Of a stretch of DNA of 64,000 nucleotides, positions 7,976 to 16,800 are shown piece after piece. A program made the position numbers and the translations under genes. The notes beneath the pieces are model-generated. The model searched no databases. It worked only from the letters and a program-made list of their open reading frames with translations, and had not been told where the DNA came from. The stretch's first letter is position 1. Every line of letters begins with the position of its first letter. The stretch comes from an uncultured Aquimarina sp. (lineage in GTDB: Bacteria; Bacteroidota; Bacteroidia; Flavobacteriales; Flavobacteriaceae). The DNA is taken from contig NZ_CANLMP010000002.1 of the NCBI RefSeq assembly GCF_947492405.1, positions 372,001 through 436,000 on the forward strand. The letters run 5' to 3'.

Positions 7976-9238
7976 TTATTCTTCTCTTAATGCTTCAATT
8001 GGTTTTATACTTACTGCTTTTTGGGCAGGAATTAGACCGATTATTGTTCCTAAAAGGACTATAGAGAGTAATGCTCCAACTACAGCAAAGAAATCTACTG
8101 TAGGATTCAGGATAGGCACATCATCGCTATTACCGATAGCACTATTTACTCCCCAAAGGACAATAGTTCCAAAAACAAAGCCTATAAGTCCTGCTATAAA
8201 AGTTAGCATAATAGACTCTAACATTATTTGTCCGCGTATTTCTGCTGGAGTCGCTCCTAATGCTCTTCTGACTCCAATTTCTCGTGTACGTTCTTTAACA
8301 GTTATTAATAAAACATTACCAATAGCAATCACACCTGCTATAAGAGTAGCTATACCAACGATGTAGGTTATCAATCGCATTCCAGACAAAAACCCATTTA
8401 CTTTTGCTACTTCTTCTCCTAAATTAAAACTTCCAAATGCCTGATCATCATCAGGATGCACATCGTGCATTCGTTTAAGTGTAGTTTTTATTTTAGCTTC
8501 TGTATTAACTATATTCTTATCTGCTTTAGCTGTTATTACCATCCAAGAAATATTTCTTCCTTGATTAAAAATACTTTGAAACGTAGTAAAAGGAAGAAAA
8601 ATAGAATCATCTCCTTCAAATCCTTGTTGGGTAGGTTTATATACACCAATTACCTTAAAATATATACCGTTAATTTTTACAAAATCACCTATTGCTTCTT
8701 CTTCTTTATCATAAAACTGTTTATAAATATCTTCGCCAATCACACAAACTTTACGCTCATATTTAATATCTTCTTCATTAATAAACCTACCGCCATCAAA
8801 CATTTTTTTCTTTGATACTTTATCGATGGTTGGATAATCTCCAAATACTTTAAATGCTCCAGATTTAGATCCTCTAACAAATTGACCAGGAGGTGTTCCC
8901 CATTGCCCTGTAACATTACGCGGTGCGATATATTCTATATCGTTTACTTGTGATTCTAACGCTTCTACGTCATCCAGAGTAAGTTGCATACCTCTCCCTC
9001 TTTTAAAACCATTATTGGGCATACTGGTTTGTTGTCCCCAAAGAAACATAGTGTTTGTCGCAAAATCATTAAACTGACTTCTGAAACTATTATCCAAACC
9101 TTTTGCCATTCCTAAAAGAACCACAAATAAAAACACTCCCCAGGTCACCCCTATAACAGTGATTATAGTTCTGATTTTATTCTTACGAATTGCTCCGTAT
9201 ATCTCTTGCCAGGTATCTCTTTCGAATATAAATTTCAT
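7976..9238 (-). CDS. MacB-like ABC transporter permease (FtsX fold), second of two
   Basis: A 420-residue permease with the MacB layout: an N-terminal helix at about 20-42 (IRTIITVIGVTWGVFLFVVLLG), a large periplasmic domain (about 45-285) and three C-terminal helices (about 290-312, 340-365 and 380-405) ending IPAQKAVSIKPIEALREE. The cytoplasmic coupling segment KERTREIGVRRALGATPAEIRGQIMLES is characteristic of the FtsX family. It sits 16 bases after the paralogous permease and shares its ATPase. The two permeases probably form a heterodimer. This architecture moves substrates from the periplasm or inner membrane through TolC by a mechanotransmission mechanism. Confidence 0.93.
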   Translation of the reverse strand: MKFIFERDTWQEIYGAIRKNKIRTIITVIGVTWGVFLFVVLLGMAKGLDNSFRSQFNDFATNTMFLWGQQTSMPNNGFKRGRGMQLTLDDVEALESQVNDIEYIAPRNVTGQWGTPPGQFVRGSKSGAFKVFGDYPTIDKVSKKKMFDGGRFINEEDIKYERKVCVIGEDIYKQFYDKEEEAIGDFVKINGIYFKVIGVYKPTQQGFEGDDSIFLPFTTFQSIFNQGRNISWMVITAKADKNIVNTEAKIKTTLKRMHDVHPDDDQAFGSFNLGEEVAKVNGFLSGMRLITYIVGIATLIAGVIAIGNVLLITVKERTREIGVRRALGATPAEIRGQIMLESIMLTFIAGLIGFVFGTIVLWGVNSAIGNSDDVPILNPTVDFFAVVGALLSIVLLGTIIGLIPAQKAVSIKPIEALREE

Positions 9239-9254
9239 AGCAAATTATTATTAT

Positions 9255-10484
9255 TTATTCGTCTCTAAGCGCAATGATCGGTTTGATTTTTGCTGCTCTT
9301 CTTGCGGGAATATATCCAGCTAACAATCCTGAAAGTATTAACGTAATTGTTGCTACTACGATAACACCTGTATCCACCTTTGGGTTAAGAATAAAAAACT
9401 CTTCTAAGCTATTACCTATTAGTTTCAAAATTAGCATCCCCAATATCAGACCTAAATATCCGGCTACTGCAGTAATCAAAACTGACTCCTGAAGTACCAT
9501 TGCTATTATAGATTTAGGAGACGCACCTAAAGCTTTTCTAATACCCAATTCTTTTGTTCTTTCCTTTATACTGAAGGTCATAATATTACCAATACCAATT
9601 ACTCCCGAAATTAATGTCCCTATTCCTACCACAAATATAAGTGCGTATATACCACCAAGGATCACCATAGTTTCTTTGATATCTTCTACAAAACTTCGGA
9701 CTCTTATTGCACTTTGATCATCAGGCGATACGTTGAATTTTTTCTTAAAGTCTTCTTCAATCTTCTTAGAAAAAGCAATAGCTTGCTCTGTATCCATTGC
9801 CATATTATAGGATATATTGATTTGATCTAAATCTTCATTATTCCCGAAAAGTAACTGAACAGTTTTATAAGGCATATATAGTATTCGCTCTTCATTATCT
9901 CCACCACTATCTTGAAATACTCCAACAATTTTATAAGCTATACCATCTACATCAAGGTTTTTTCCAAGAGCGTTTTCATTTTTAAAAAGATCTTTTTCTA
10001 TAAGCCTACCAATTACAATATTTTTAGTCCTTTCTACAAGATCTGCTTCGTTTAGATAACGTCCTTTCATCATGATCGTTTTTTCTAGATACTGATGATC
10101 AGGATGAACCGCTCTTATACTGTAGTTTCCTGATTCTTTTTTATACTTAGCTAATCCATTACGATAAATTCTTGGTGTAGCATATTCTACTTTACCGAAA
10201 TAATTAGAATTTATAAATTCGAAATCTTCATTTTCAAACTGAATTTTTCTATTTTCTTGAAAGCCTTTAAAAGCTTTAGAAGTTCTTCCTGCTCTAATAA
10301 AAATTACATTCTGAGCATCATCTACAAAACTGTTTAGAAAACTATTAAGCAAACCATTACCTAACCCCAATAAAATAGTAAAAATCAATATTCCTAATGC
10401 AACAGTGAATCCTGATAAAAAAGTTCTTAACTTATTTTTACCTATTGCCTCAAAAATTTCCTGCCATCTATCTCTATCAAACAT
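9255..10484 (-). CDS. MacB-like ABC transporter permease (FtsX fold), first of two
   Basis: A 409-residue paralogue of the neighbouring permease with the same four-helix MacB topology: KLRTFLSGFTVALGILIFTI at the N-terminus, a periplasmic domain, then FTSX helices and a terminal IPARRAAKIKPIIALRDE. The coupling helix reads KERTKELGIRKALGASPKSI. The start ATG overlaps the end of the ATPase gene by 8 bases, evidence of translational coupling. Neither permease carries a fused ATPase, unlike E. coli MacB, so both depend on the separate ATPase upstream. Confidence 0.93.
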   Translation of the reverse strand: MFDRDRWQEIFEAIGKNKLRTFLSGFTVALGILIFTILLGLGNGLLNSFLNSFVDDAQNVIFIRAGRTSKAFKGFQENRKIQFENEDFEFINSNYFGKVEYATPRIYRNGLAKYKKESGNYSIRAVHPDHQYLEKTIMMKGRYLNEADLVERTKNIVIGRLIEKDLFKNENALGKNLDVDGIAYKIVGVFQDSGGDNEERILYMPYKTVQLLFGNNEDLDQINISYNMAMDTEQAIAFSKKIEEDFKKKFNVSPDDQSAIRVRSFVEDIKETMVILGGIYALIFVVGIGTLISGVIGIGNIMTFSIKERTKELGIRKALGASPKSIIAMVLQESVLITAVAGYLGLILGMLILKLIGNSLEEFFILNPKVDTGVIVVATITLILSGLLAGYIPARRAAKIKPIIALRDE

Positions 10485-11178
10485 ATTGTGATGCTCTTAC
10501 TTGTTCTACAGGCTTATCTTCTACAATAACGCCATCTTTGAGATGCACAATACGTTTGCACATATTAGCAATATCTTCTTCGTGAGTTACAACTAATATT
10601 GTTTTTCCTTCATCGTTAATACCTTGGATTATATCCATTACTTCGTAGGAAGTTTTGCTATCCAAAGCTCCTGTTGGCTCATCAGCTAGTAATACTTTTG
10701 GGTCAGCTGCTAATGCACGTGCGATTGCCACTCTTTGTTTTTGTCCTCCAGAAAGTTCACTAGGTAAATGTGTTGCCCATTCTGCCAAGCTAACTTTGCC
10801 TAAGTATTCCATGGCCTTTTCAGTTCTTTCCTTTCTTTTCTTCCTTTGATAATACAGAGGCAACGCTACATTTTCTAATGCAGATTTGTAATTAATTAGG
10901 TTAAAAGATTGAAAAACGAAACCTAAGAACTTATTACGATACTGTGCTGCCTTTGTTTCATTTAATCCTTTAATAGGAACTTCATCAAGAAAATAACTTC
11001 CAGTATCTGCTTCATCTAACATTCCTAAAATATTAAGTAATGTAGATTTCCCAGAACCAGAAGATCCCATAATCGCAACTAGCTCTCCTTCTTTAACACT
11101 AAAATTAATTCCTTTAAGAACATGAAGGGAATTGCTTCCCATTTGGTAAGATTTATGTAAGTCTTTAATTTCAATCAT
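10477..11178 (-). CDS. ABC transporter ATP-binding protein, MacB/LolD type
   Basis: A 233-residue nucleotide-binding subunit. Walker A is GSSGSGKST (residues 38-46), the Q-loop lies in FVFQSFNLI, the signature is LSGGQKQRVAIARAL, Walker B with the catalytic Glu is VLLADEPTGALDS, and the switch His is in VVTHEED. The DEPTGALDS form is typical of the MacB/LolD/FtsE group. It is the first gene of the efflux operon; the stop overlaps the first permease by 8 bases. A 219-base region upstream separates it from the VIT/VWA gene and must hold the promoter, but I see no exact TAnnTTTG there. Confidence 0.95.
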   Translation of the reverse strand: MIEIKDLHKSYQMGSNSLHVLKGINFSVKEGELVAIMGSSGSGKSTLLNILGMLDEADTGSYFLDEVPIKGLNETKAAQYRNKFLGFVFQSFNLINYKSALENVALPLYYQRKKRKERTEKAMEYLGKVSLAEWATHLPSELSGGQKQRVAIARALAADPKVLLADEPTGALDSKTSYEVMDIIQGINDEGKTILVVTHEEDIANMCKRIVHLKDGVIVEDKPVEQVRASQYV

Positions 11179-11397
11179 AATACAAGATTAAGATTTATCA
11201 GGTATAAAATCACACCTATTTCTTTTTAACTAAGACTCACTGACTTTAAAATAATACTAAATTAGTAGATCAATTTTCTAGTTTCCCTCTCTAGAAATAA
11301 TATGGATTGGTTAGTGCCGTCTTATACCATAAGACTTATACTACGCTAATTTCGTTACACTTTATTATGTTATGAAAATGTTAAAGATTTAGTTGTA

Positions 11398-14334
11398 TTA
11401 AAACTCCAGTTGTCCGATTTGCAATGTTTTTTTGCCATCTTCTAACTGGATAGCAATTCGTTTTGCCATCTGATCTTTTCTACCGTAATTGGTATACATC
11501 GTTGCATATACCGTAACTGGACCTACAATACTTTGTCGGGACTCGCTAAAATAATTCACGTATATAGTATAAAATCCTCTTGGTGCCTTCTTCAGCGTAA
11601 ACTCTTCTGGGCCATATCCTGCAGTAATGTCGGTACTTATCTTACCTCCTATTCCTGTTAGTTTATTCTGATAGTAACACTTTTCTCCTTTAGGGTCCAT
11701 CACCCATAGATCTATATCATTATCATTACTACTCCAATCTACTACAATACGGACATCTATAGGCATTTCATAAATAAGCTCTTTGTTCACTTTAGAAACA
11801 TCTAAATTCACCTTATGCTGAACAATCAACATATTCATTTCATTTAATACAATTTCTTTAATCGATCCAAATCGTTCCCATTTTGTATTTAAGATATGAT
11901 TGAACAGATTCAAAGCTTTCTGATATTCTTTGTTCTGAACATAAGCAAGAGCTAGATCGCGATGTGATTGAGGTTCTTCTGGGCGAAGCTCCAGTATCTC
12001 TTTATATACCTCAATCGCTAATTCATTTTCGTTCTCATCCAATAGTCTTCTTGCAACCACCTTAAGAAGTTCTGTATTTTCCAGATCAAGCTCTAATAGA
12101 TTAGACAATACTATAACAGCTTGTTTTTTATTTTTATTCTGAAAGAAGAAATCTGCTACTTCGATATAAAAGGAAGGAGTATGCTTATATTCTTCTTTTA
12201 ACCTGTGATACAATACAACGGTTTTTCTGGGAGAAACGTTTCTTAAACTATCAAGGTACGGAGCTTCTGGTTGCCACGCCAGGAGTTTAATTTTAGGACC
12301 TGAAGTTTTACTAGATCTTTTCTTCTTATCTACACTAATAGATTCTTCAATTGCCACATCCTCAACAATTACCTCTTCTAATTCATCATCAGAAACCCCA
12401 TATTCTGATGTTCTACTTTCTATACTTTCTGCCTCTGCACTTTTATTTAAGGTTCTTCGATTTGCCTCTTGTAATGCTCTTTGTGTTTCTGCCAATTCAG
12501 CCATCCTTCTTCTTTCTGCAGCTGACATATTACTATTAGCAGCTCTTAAAACTTTTTCAGTATCATTTTTAGGTCTCACAACTGTTTCATACCACTCTTT
12601 TAATATTGACAATTGTTTTACGTTACTTTTTTGTATGTGACGATCATCTTTCGTTTTCTCTTTCGCTTTTCGTTCCAGTAGTTTATAATACTCTTTTTGT
12701 AATTCTTTAGGAGGGACTATTTCATGCGTTACATAATCTTCTATACGATCCAAAACGATAAAAGAAGTATTGCGAGTGACAATACCATGCTCTTTCCCTA
12801 AATTAGTTATTGTTTGTTTATTTTTTTGATACTGCATGTCAAGCTCTCCTATCTTAAATCCAGCCCAAACTCTTGGGATGATTGCTCTATCTGTAGTATT
12901 ACCACTTACCTTTACCTTTTTACTCCATACAGTCCCTTTTTCGTTTCCGAAATTAACTGTAAATTCTGCATCCTGTAGTAAGGAGATTCCAGCCATTGTA
13001 AAACTACCCGTTTCATAGTTCTCTGGAGCAACCACAATATCTTTGAATTCTTCTTTATCAATATCTAAAGACATATACTGAATACTAGAGGTATTCAATT
13101 TATTCAGCACATCATTTATAGATCTCTCAGAAAGTTTCAAATATTTACCATTAGTTTTTGAAGCTATATACTTTAAAGTACTATAATTTGATCCTGGAGA
13201 AGAACTAAATGTGTAAATAGGTGTTTTTGGCAATATCATGTTTTCATTTCCGATAGTAGAAATTCCATCCGAAAAGAGTAAAATTTCATCATAACTTTTA
13301 GCAAAACTTAAGTTATCTAATCTAGTAGCACCATCAGAAGGAATGCTTTTCAAGTATGCAATTAACATTGATGCATCATCTGTAATTCTAAACTCTTTAT
13401 TACCGACTTCTTTATAATTAAAAGCATGAACACAAACTTCTTTTTCTCCTTTTAGCTTTTCTAGATATTTCTTTAAGATTCCAAGTTCTAGTTCAATATT
13501 TCGTTTTTCTCCAGAAAAAGAAGAATCCCAATAAATTGCGATATTTTTGGGACTCAATTTAGGTTTAGTTTCAAATTCAGGAATCTTAAAACTAGTATAA
13601 AAATAGTTTTGTCCTTCATACATTTCTGTGTAAGCAAACTGATCAGACTTGTTAAAAAACGGAACTCTAAAATCCAATTCCTTTGTGGGCTGATACTCTT
13701 CTCGATTGAAGTTCAATTGATAAATTTCAGAAATATTGTCAAAGGTAAATTCTGGATAGTCTTCTGACCCTATTATTGGTTTTTTCTCACTTTTTATTAC
13801 ATTCACTTCCAAAGAAAATGTATCCACTTCCTCAGTCATACTCATAGGTAACAAATAGTGTAATTCATTCCCTATTACAGGAAGTATATGCACTATCGCA
13901 AAGACTACTCTTTTATATCCTTTTTCAGGAATCGGATATATCCTGGTTTTATAAAAATTACCTTTGGTTTTAGACAAAATCCCAGGGTCTATATTCTTAC
14001 GAACCACTGCTTCATATACTTGCCTGGCTTTGATTTTTTCAATGACTACACCTTCTCTAAGACTTCCATTAACATCTAAAGCGTACCTGCAAACATCTTG
14101 TCCTTCATTAAGAGGAAATGAAAAATCTCCTTCTAAAACTTTTTCATAAGGGTTATAAAAGGTAATATCAAATGTGGTTCTGGAAATATTACCTACTACA
14201 TCTACCTGAATTGATAATTTATGTATTGGTAAATTGGTCTTCTTATCATCTTTATGAATAGCAAGAGTAGGAATCTGGCCAAAGCCAAATGTAAACATCA
14301 ATGACGCAATAGTTAAAAGTATATTTCTTATCAT
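11398..14334 (-). CDS. Secreted VIT/VWA-domain protein with TPR and DUF2135 C-terminus
   Basis: This 978-residue secreted protein has an N-terminal signal (MIRNILLTIASLMFTFGFGQ). The TTG two codons upstream is ignored because the ATG at 14334 gives a standard signal. Domains in order: a VIT domain (about 20-150, with ITFYNPYEKVLEGDFSFPL and YEAVVRKNIDPGIL); a VWA-like domain (about 265-430) whose metal site looks complete (DSSFS, a Thr in GATRLD, the Asp of LFSDGIST); a charged linker with a long helical part (about 550-690); TPR-like repeats (about 740-860, LRPEEPQSHRDLALAYVQ); and a DUF2135 domain at the end (DIDLWVMDPKGEKCYYQN). VIT-VWA proteins bind partners through the metal site; the exact role is unknown. 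The gene appears monocistronic. Confidence 0.88.
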   Translation of the reverse strand: MIRNILLTIASLMFTFGFGQIPTLAIHKDDKKTNLPIHKLSIQVDVVGNISRTTFDITFYNPYEKVLEGDFSFPLNEGQDVCRYALDVNGSLREGVVIEKIKARQVYEAVVRKNIDPGILSKTKGNFYKTRIYPIPEKGYKRVVFAIVHILPVIGNELHYLLPMSMTEEVDTFSLEVNVIKSEKKPIIGSEDYPEFTFDNISEIYQLNFNREEYQPTKELDFRVPFFNKSDQFAYTEMYEGQNYFYTSFKIPEFETKPKLSPKNIAIYWDSSFSGEKRNIELELGILKKYLEKLKGEKEVCVHAFNYKEVGNKEFRITDDASMLIAYLKSIPSDGATRLDNLSFAKSYDEILLFSDGISTIGNENMILPKTPIYTFSSSPGSNYSTLKYIASKTNGKYLKLSERSINDVLNKLNTSSIQYMSLDIDKEEFKDIVVAPENYETGSFTMAGISLLQDAEFTVNFGNEKGTVWSKKVKVSGNTTDRAIIPRVWAGFKIGELDMQYQKNKQTITNLGKEHGIVTRNTSFIVLDRIEDYVTHEIVPPKELQKEYYKLLERKAKEKTKDDRHIQKSNVKQLSILKEWYETVVRPKNDTEKVLRAANSNMSAAERRRMAELAETQRALQEANRRTLNKSAEAESIESRTSEYGVSDDELEEVIVEDVAIEESISVDKKKRSSKTSGPKIKLLAWQPEAPYLDSLRNVSPRKTVVLYHRLKEEYKHTPSFYIEVADFFFQNKNKKQAVIVLSNLLELDLENTELLKVVARRLLDENENELAIEVYKEILELRPEEPQSHRDLALAYVQNKEYQKALNLFNHILNTKWERFGSIKEIVLNEMNMLIVQHKVNLDVSKVNKELIYEMPIDVRIVVDWSSNDNDIDLWVMDPKGEKCYYQNKLTGIGGKISTDITAGYGPEEFTLKKAPRGFYTIYVNYFSESRQSIVGPVTVYATMYTNYGRKDQMAKRIAIQLEDGKKTLQIGQLEF

Positions 14335-14409
14335 ATGCAAAACCCATTTTTAAAATTGAAATAGGTAATAAACAAAAAATATACCACTATTCACTGTCTT
14401 GTCTCAATC

Positions 14410-14628
14410 CTATTTAGCTTTCTTTTTATTCCTATACATAACATACCCGATAACACCAATAAGCACGTATGGAATAATCATTAAATATACAATTCCATTA
14501 TTAATCCCTCTCGCTGTTTGTTGTCCTTCTTCACTTTCTAATACTGCTCGACACATAGCGCATTGCGCATCTACCGGAATTGCGAAGAGTAAAAATAAAA
14601 TTAATATGTAAAGTGTTTTTGTTTTCAT
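14410..14628 (-). CDS. Small membrane protein with CAMC motif, oxidase-assembly neighbourhood
   Basis: A 72-residue protein: signal-like N-terminus MKTKTLYILILFLLFAIPVDA, then QCAMCRAVLESEEG, and one transmembrane helix (GIVYLMIIPYVLIGVIGYVMY) with a lysine-rich cytoplasmic end. The CxxC pair right after the predicted signal cleavage site could bind metal or be redox-active. The ATG at 14628 is preferred to an in-frame TTG 30 bases upstream because it begins the hydrophobic segment directly. It lies 45 bases after the DUF420 gene, last in the SCO/DUF420 group, so a role in copper or oxidase assembly is a reasonable inference. I do not recognise a named family. Confidence 0.75.
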   Translation of the reverse strand: MKTKTLYILILFLLFAIPVDAQCAMCRAVLESEEGQQTARGINNGIVYLMIIPYVLIGVIGYVMYRNKKKAK

Positions 14629-14673
14629 TTCGGATTCCGAACTACAATTGAATGACAAATTAAGTTTTTAATA

Positions 14674-15219
14674 TTAAGTATAATATGGAGCTATCATTAC
14701 ATATACAACTACACCGGTTATTGCTACGTATAACCATAGAGGAAATGTGATTCTTGCAATTTTTCGATGTCTATCAAAATTTTTTGCTAATGCTTTTACA
14801 TAGGTTACCAAAACAAATGGAATCACAACGATCGATAATACTATATGCGTAATTAATATGAAATAATATATATATCGAATAACACCTTCTCCTCCAAACT
14901 TTGTCGAATCACTGGTCATATGATAAGCAACATACATTGCCAAGAATAATACGGAGCATACTATTGCGGTCTTCATTAGCTTTTCATGCAATGCCACCTT
15001 CTTATTTTTAATTGCCCAAAATGCTATTATTAGAATAACAGCAGTCAATCCATTAATACTTGCATAAATGGGCGGTAAAAAAGTAAGTGGTTTTACATCA
15101 AAACCTAATTTACGTAGATTTACGCCAAATAAAATAGCTACCACTAAGGGTATCGCTATAGACAATATAACGATCCACTTATTATACTTACTTTCTACAT
15201 CTGATATGTTACTACTCAT
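14674..15219 (-). CDS. DUF420 family membrane protein (CtaM/YozB-like)
   Basis: A 181-residue membrane protein with five or so helices (WIVILSIAIPLVVAILFGV, PIYASINGLTAVILIIAFWAI, LMKTAIVCSVLFLAMYVAYH, YYFILITHIVLSIVVIPFVL, FPLWLYVAITGVVVYVMIA). Conserved His residues occur in VALHEKLM, VAYHMTSD, LITHIVLS and DRHRKIAR, the pattern of DUF420 proteins. The Gram-positive homologue CtaM/YozB is needed to make an active heme-copper oxidase. The 8-base overlap with the SCO gene upstream and the nearby ctaB and subunit III genes support an oxidase maturation role. Confidence 0.88.
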   Translation of the reverse strand: MSSNISDVESKYNKWIVILSIAIPLVVAILFGVNLRKLGFDVKPLTFLPPIYASINGLTAVILIIAFWAIKNKKVALHEKLMKTAIVCSVLFLAMYVAYHMTSDSTKFGGEGVIRYIYYFILITHIVLSIVVIPFVLVTYVKALAKNFDRHRKIARITFPLWLYVAITGVVVYVMIAPYYT

Positions 15220-15946
15220 CGTTTTTCAATAATTTTTTGATATCTTCTAATAAGATTGTAATCTGCTCCTCTTCTCCATTTTCATCTTTTTCTTCTTCAA
15301 TTCCTATAGTACCTCTATAATATATAATTGGGTTTCCAGAAGCATCATAACGAGATCTAATATACCCTTCCTGATCTATTAAAGCAAAGTATCCATTATG
15401 CTCAAAACCACCCGGAACTTCAGGGTTTTCTGCTGCATAAATATTAAACCCAGCATTAGCCAAATCATATAAATCTTCTCGATCTCCTGTTAGTAAATTC
15501 CAATCAGGATCGGTAATCTCATAATTTTCAGCATATTTCTTAAGAATACGTGGTGAATCGCGTTTTGGATTAATTGTAAAAGAAGCTACTCCAAAATTCT
15601 CATAGTTCTTAAGTTTATTTTGCAAATACACCAGATTGCTGGTCATTTTAGGACAAATAGTAGGGCAGCTTGTAAAGAAAAAATCAACCACATATACTTT
15701 TCCTTTATAATCATGATTTGTAATTAACAAACTATCTTGATTCAGAAATGCAAATTCAGGAACTTTTCTGGGTTTACCGTTAATCTTTATATAAGATAGT
15801 TTTTCATTAGCTACAGGATTATCGGCACTCATCCTATCATTTTTAACAATAGAAGTATCTTTAACCCTATTCACAATCTTAGGAATAAAAATAATTCCAA
15901 AAATTAATATAACAAACGATATACCTACGTATGAATACTTCTTCAT
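15212..15946 (-). CDS. SCO1/SenC family copper chaperone
   Basis: A 244-residue thioredoxin-fold protein anchored by one N-terminal helix (about 5-22). The copper ligands are present: C94-P-T-I-C98 in FFFTSCPTICPKM, and the distal His at about 183 in FEHNGYF. SCO proteins deliver copper to, or reduce the cysteines of, the CuA site in oxidase subunit II (encoded here at 43847-44923). It starts 3 bases after the cysteine-less paralogue and overlaps the DUF420 gene by 8 bases, forming one transcription unit. Confidence 0.95.
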   Translation of the reverse strand: MKKYSYVGISFVILIFGIIFIPKIVNRVKDTSIVKNDRMSADNPVANEKLSYIKINGKPRKVPEFAFLNQDSLLITNHDYKGKVYVVDFFFTSCPTICPKMTSNLVYLQNKLKNYENFGVASFTINPKRDSPRILKKYAENYEITDPDWNLLTGDREDLYDLANAGFNIYAAENPEVPGGFEHNGYFALIDQEGYIRSRYDASGNPIIYYRGTIGIEEEKDENGEEEQITILLEDIKKLLKNDE

Positions 15947-15949
15947 TTT

Positions 15950-16603
15950 CTATTTTTCTTTACGATCTGCTTTATATTTCTTCAATGCTAAACGATATTC
16001 AGCCAAAATAACCTTTACATCATCTACCATAACGTTATTAAGATCCGCCACCGAACTAGTATCATAACCATATACCTTTTGCTCTTTTTTCTTCAGATTC
16101 TCTTCTCTACCTCTTAGATTACCATCTTTATCAATAATAAACACATAGTTAGTAGCATTTCTTTGATCTAATGTATAAGGAGTTTTAAGGCCTTTAAAAA
16201 AACTCTGAATACTCTCTGGAGTTCCAAAAAGGAACTTCCATCCAGATACATCTTCTATATCATCTAGTTCATCTAAAAGCTCCTTAGCAGCATTTTCACT
16301 TCCATATGGTAAAATCATAACGAATTGGAAATCTCGAAACTCGTAGTTTTTCTTGTAAATTTTTTGATTTAAATTAAAAGCGTTTCCTTTTTTATTATAA
16401 ATACCTTCTCCAAAAAAACCTACTATTGTGATTTTATCTTTTAAAGTAACCTGTTCTCCTGTAAGGCTTTCGAAGTGATTCACACTACCTATAGATTCTT
16501 CTAATACAGGAAGTTTAGAAAAGTTATCTACTGCTGAAGCGAAAAATAAATACATTACTATCGGTAGTATAAACAGTACTCCGAGAACTAAAAATTTTTT
16601 CAT
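15950..16603 (-). CDS. Membrane-anchored SCO-like (thioredoxin-fold) protein lacking the CxxxC pair
   Basis: A 217-residue protein with one N-terminal anchor (FLVLGVLFILPIVMYLFFASA) and a periplasmic domain. Its layout follows SCO: GEQVTLKDKITIVGFFGEGIYNKK, FQFVMILPYG, NATNYVFIIDKDGNLRG. Where SCO proteins have CxxxC this protein has GIYNKKG, and I find no cysteine anywhere in it. It cannot therefore bind copper in the SCO manner. The ATG at 16603 is used; an upstream in-frame TTG (16678) would add 25 polar residues before the anchor. It is the first gene of the SCO-DUF420-CAMC group, 3 bases before SCO. A scaffold or structural role in oxidase assembly is inference. Confidence 0.8.
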   Translation of the reverse strand: MKKFLVLGVLFILPIVMYLFFASAVDNFSKLPVLEESIGSVNHFESLTGEQVTLKDKITIVGFFGEGIYNKKGNAFNLNQKIYKKNYEFRDFQFVMILPYGSENAAKELLDELDDIEDVSGWKFLFGTPESIQSFFKGLKTPYTLDQRNATNYVFIIDKDGNLRGREENLKKKEQKVYGYDTSSVADLNNVMVDDVKVILAEYRLALKKYKADRKEK

Positions 16604-16721
16604 TAAATCGTAGACTTTACTCGATAATCGAGATTTAAATAATGTGAGGCTTTCCTCGAAATCAAAATTATTCTCCAACCAATGCCTTGTGGGCTTCCCA
16701 CGAAGTGGTTTATTTCATTTG

Positions 16722-16749
16722 CAAAAATAAAAAAGACGGTTGAAAACAA
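16722..16749 (-). promoter_or_regulatory. Candidate promoter of the SCO-like/SCO/DUF420 unit
   Basis: On the - strand TTG (16747-16749) is followed after 17 bases by TATTTTTG (16722-16729), close to the Bacteroidota -33/-7 arrangement. The -33 part lies inside the terminator of the upstream subunit IV gene, so termination and re-initiation overlap. The predicted leader is about 110 bases. Confidence 0.5.
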
Positions 16750-16758
16750 CCGCCTTTT
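16731..16758 (-). terminator. Intrinsic terminator after the ctaB-coxIII-coxIV operon
   Basis: On the - strand AAAAGGCGGTTG and CAACCGTCTTTT form a 12-bp stem (one G-U) with a 4-base loop, then a T-rich tail. It lies 42 bases after the subunit IV stop codon. Confidence 0.85.
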
Positions 16759-16800
16759 ACTATCTTTTATTATGCTTTTAACGTATCTCAAAAAGGAATA

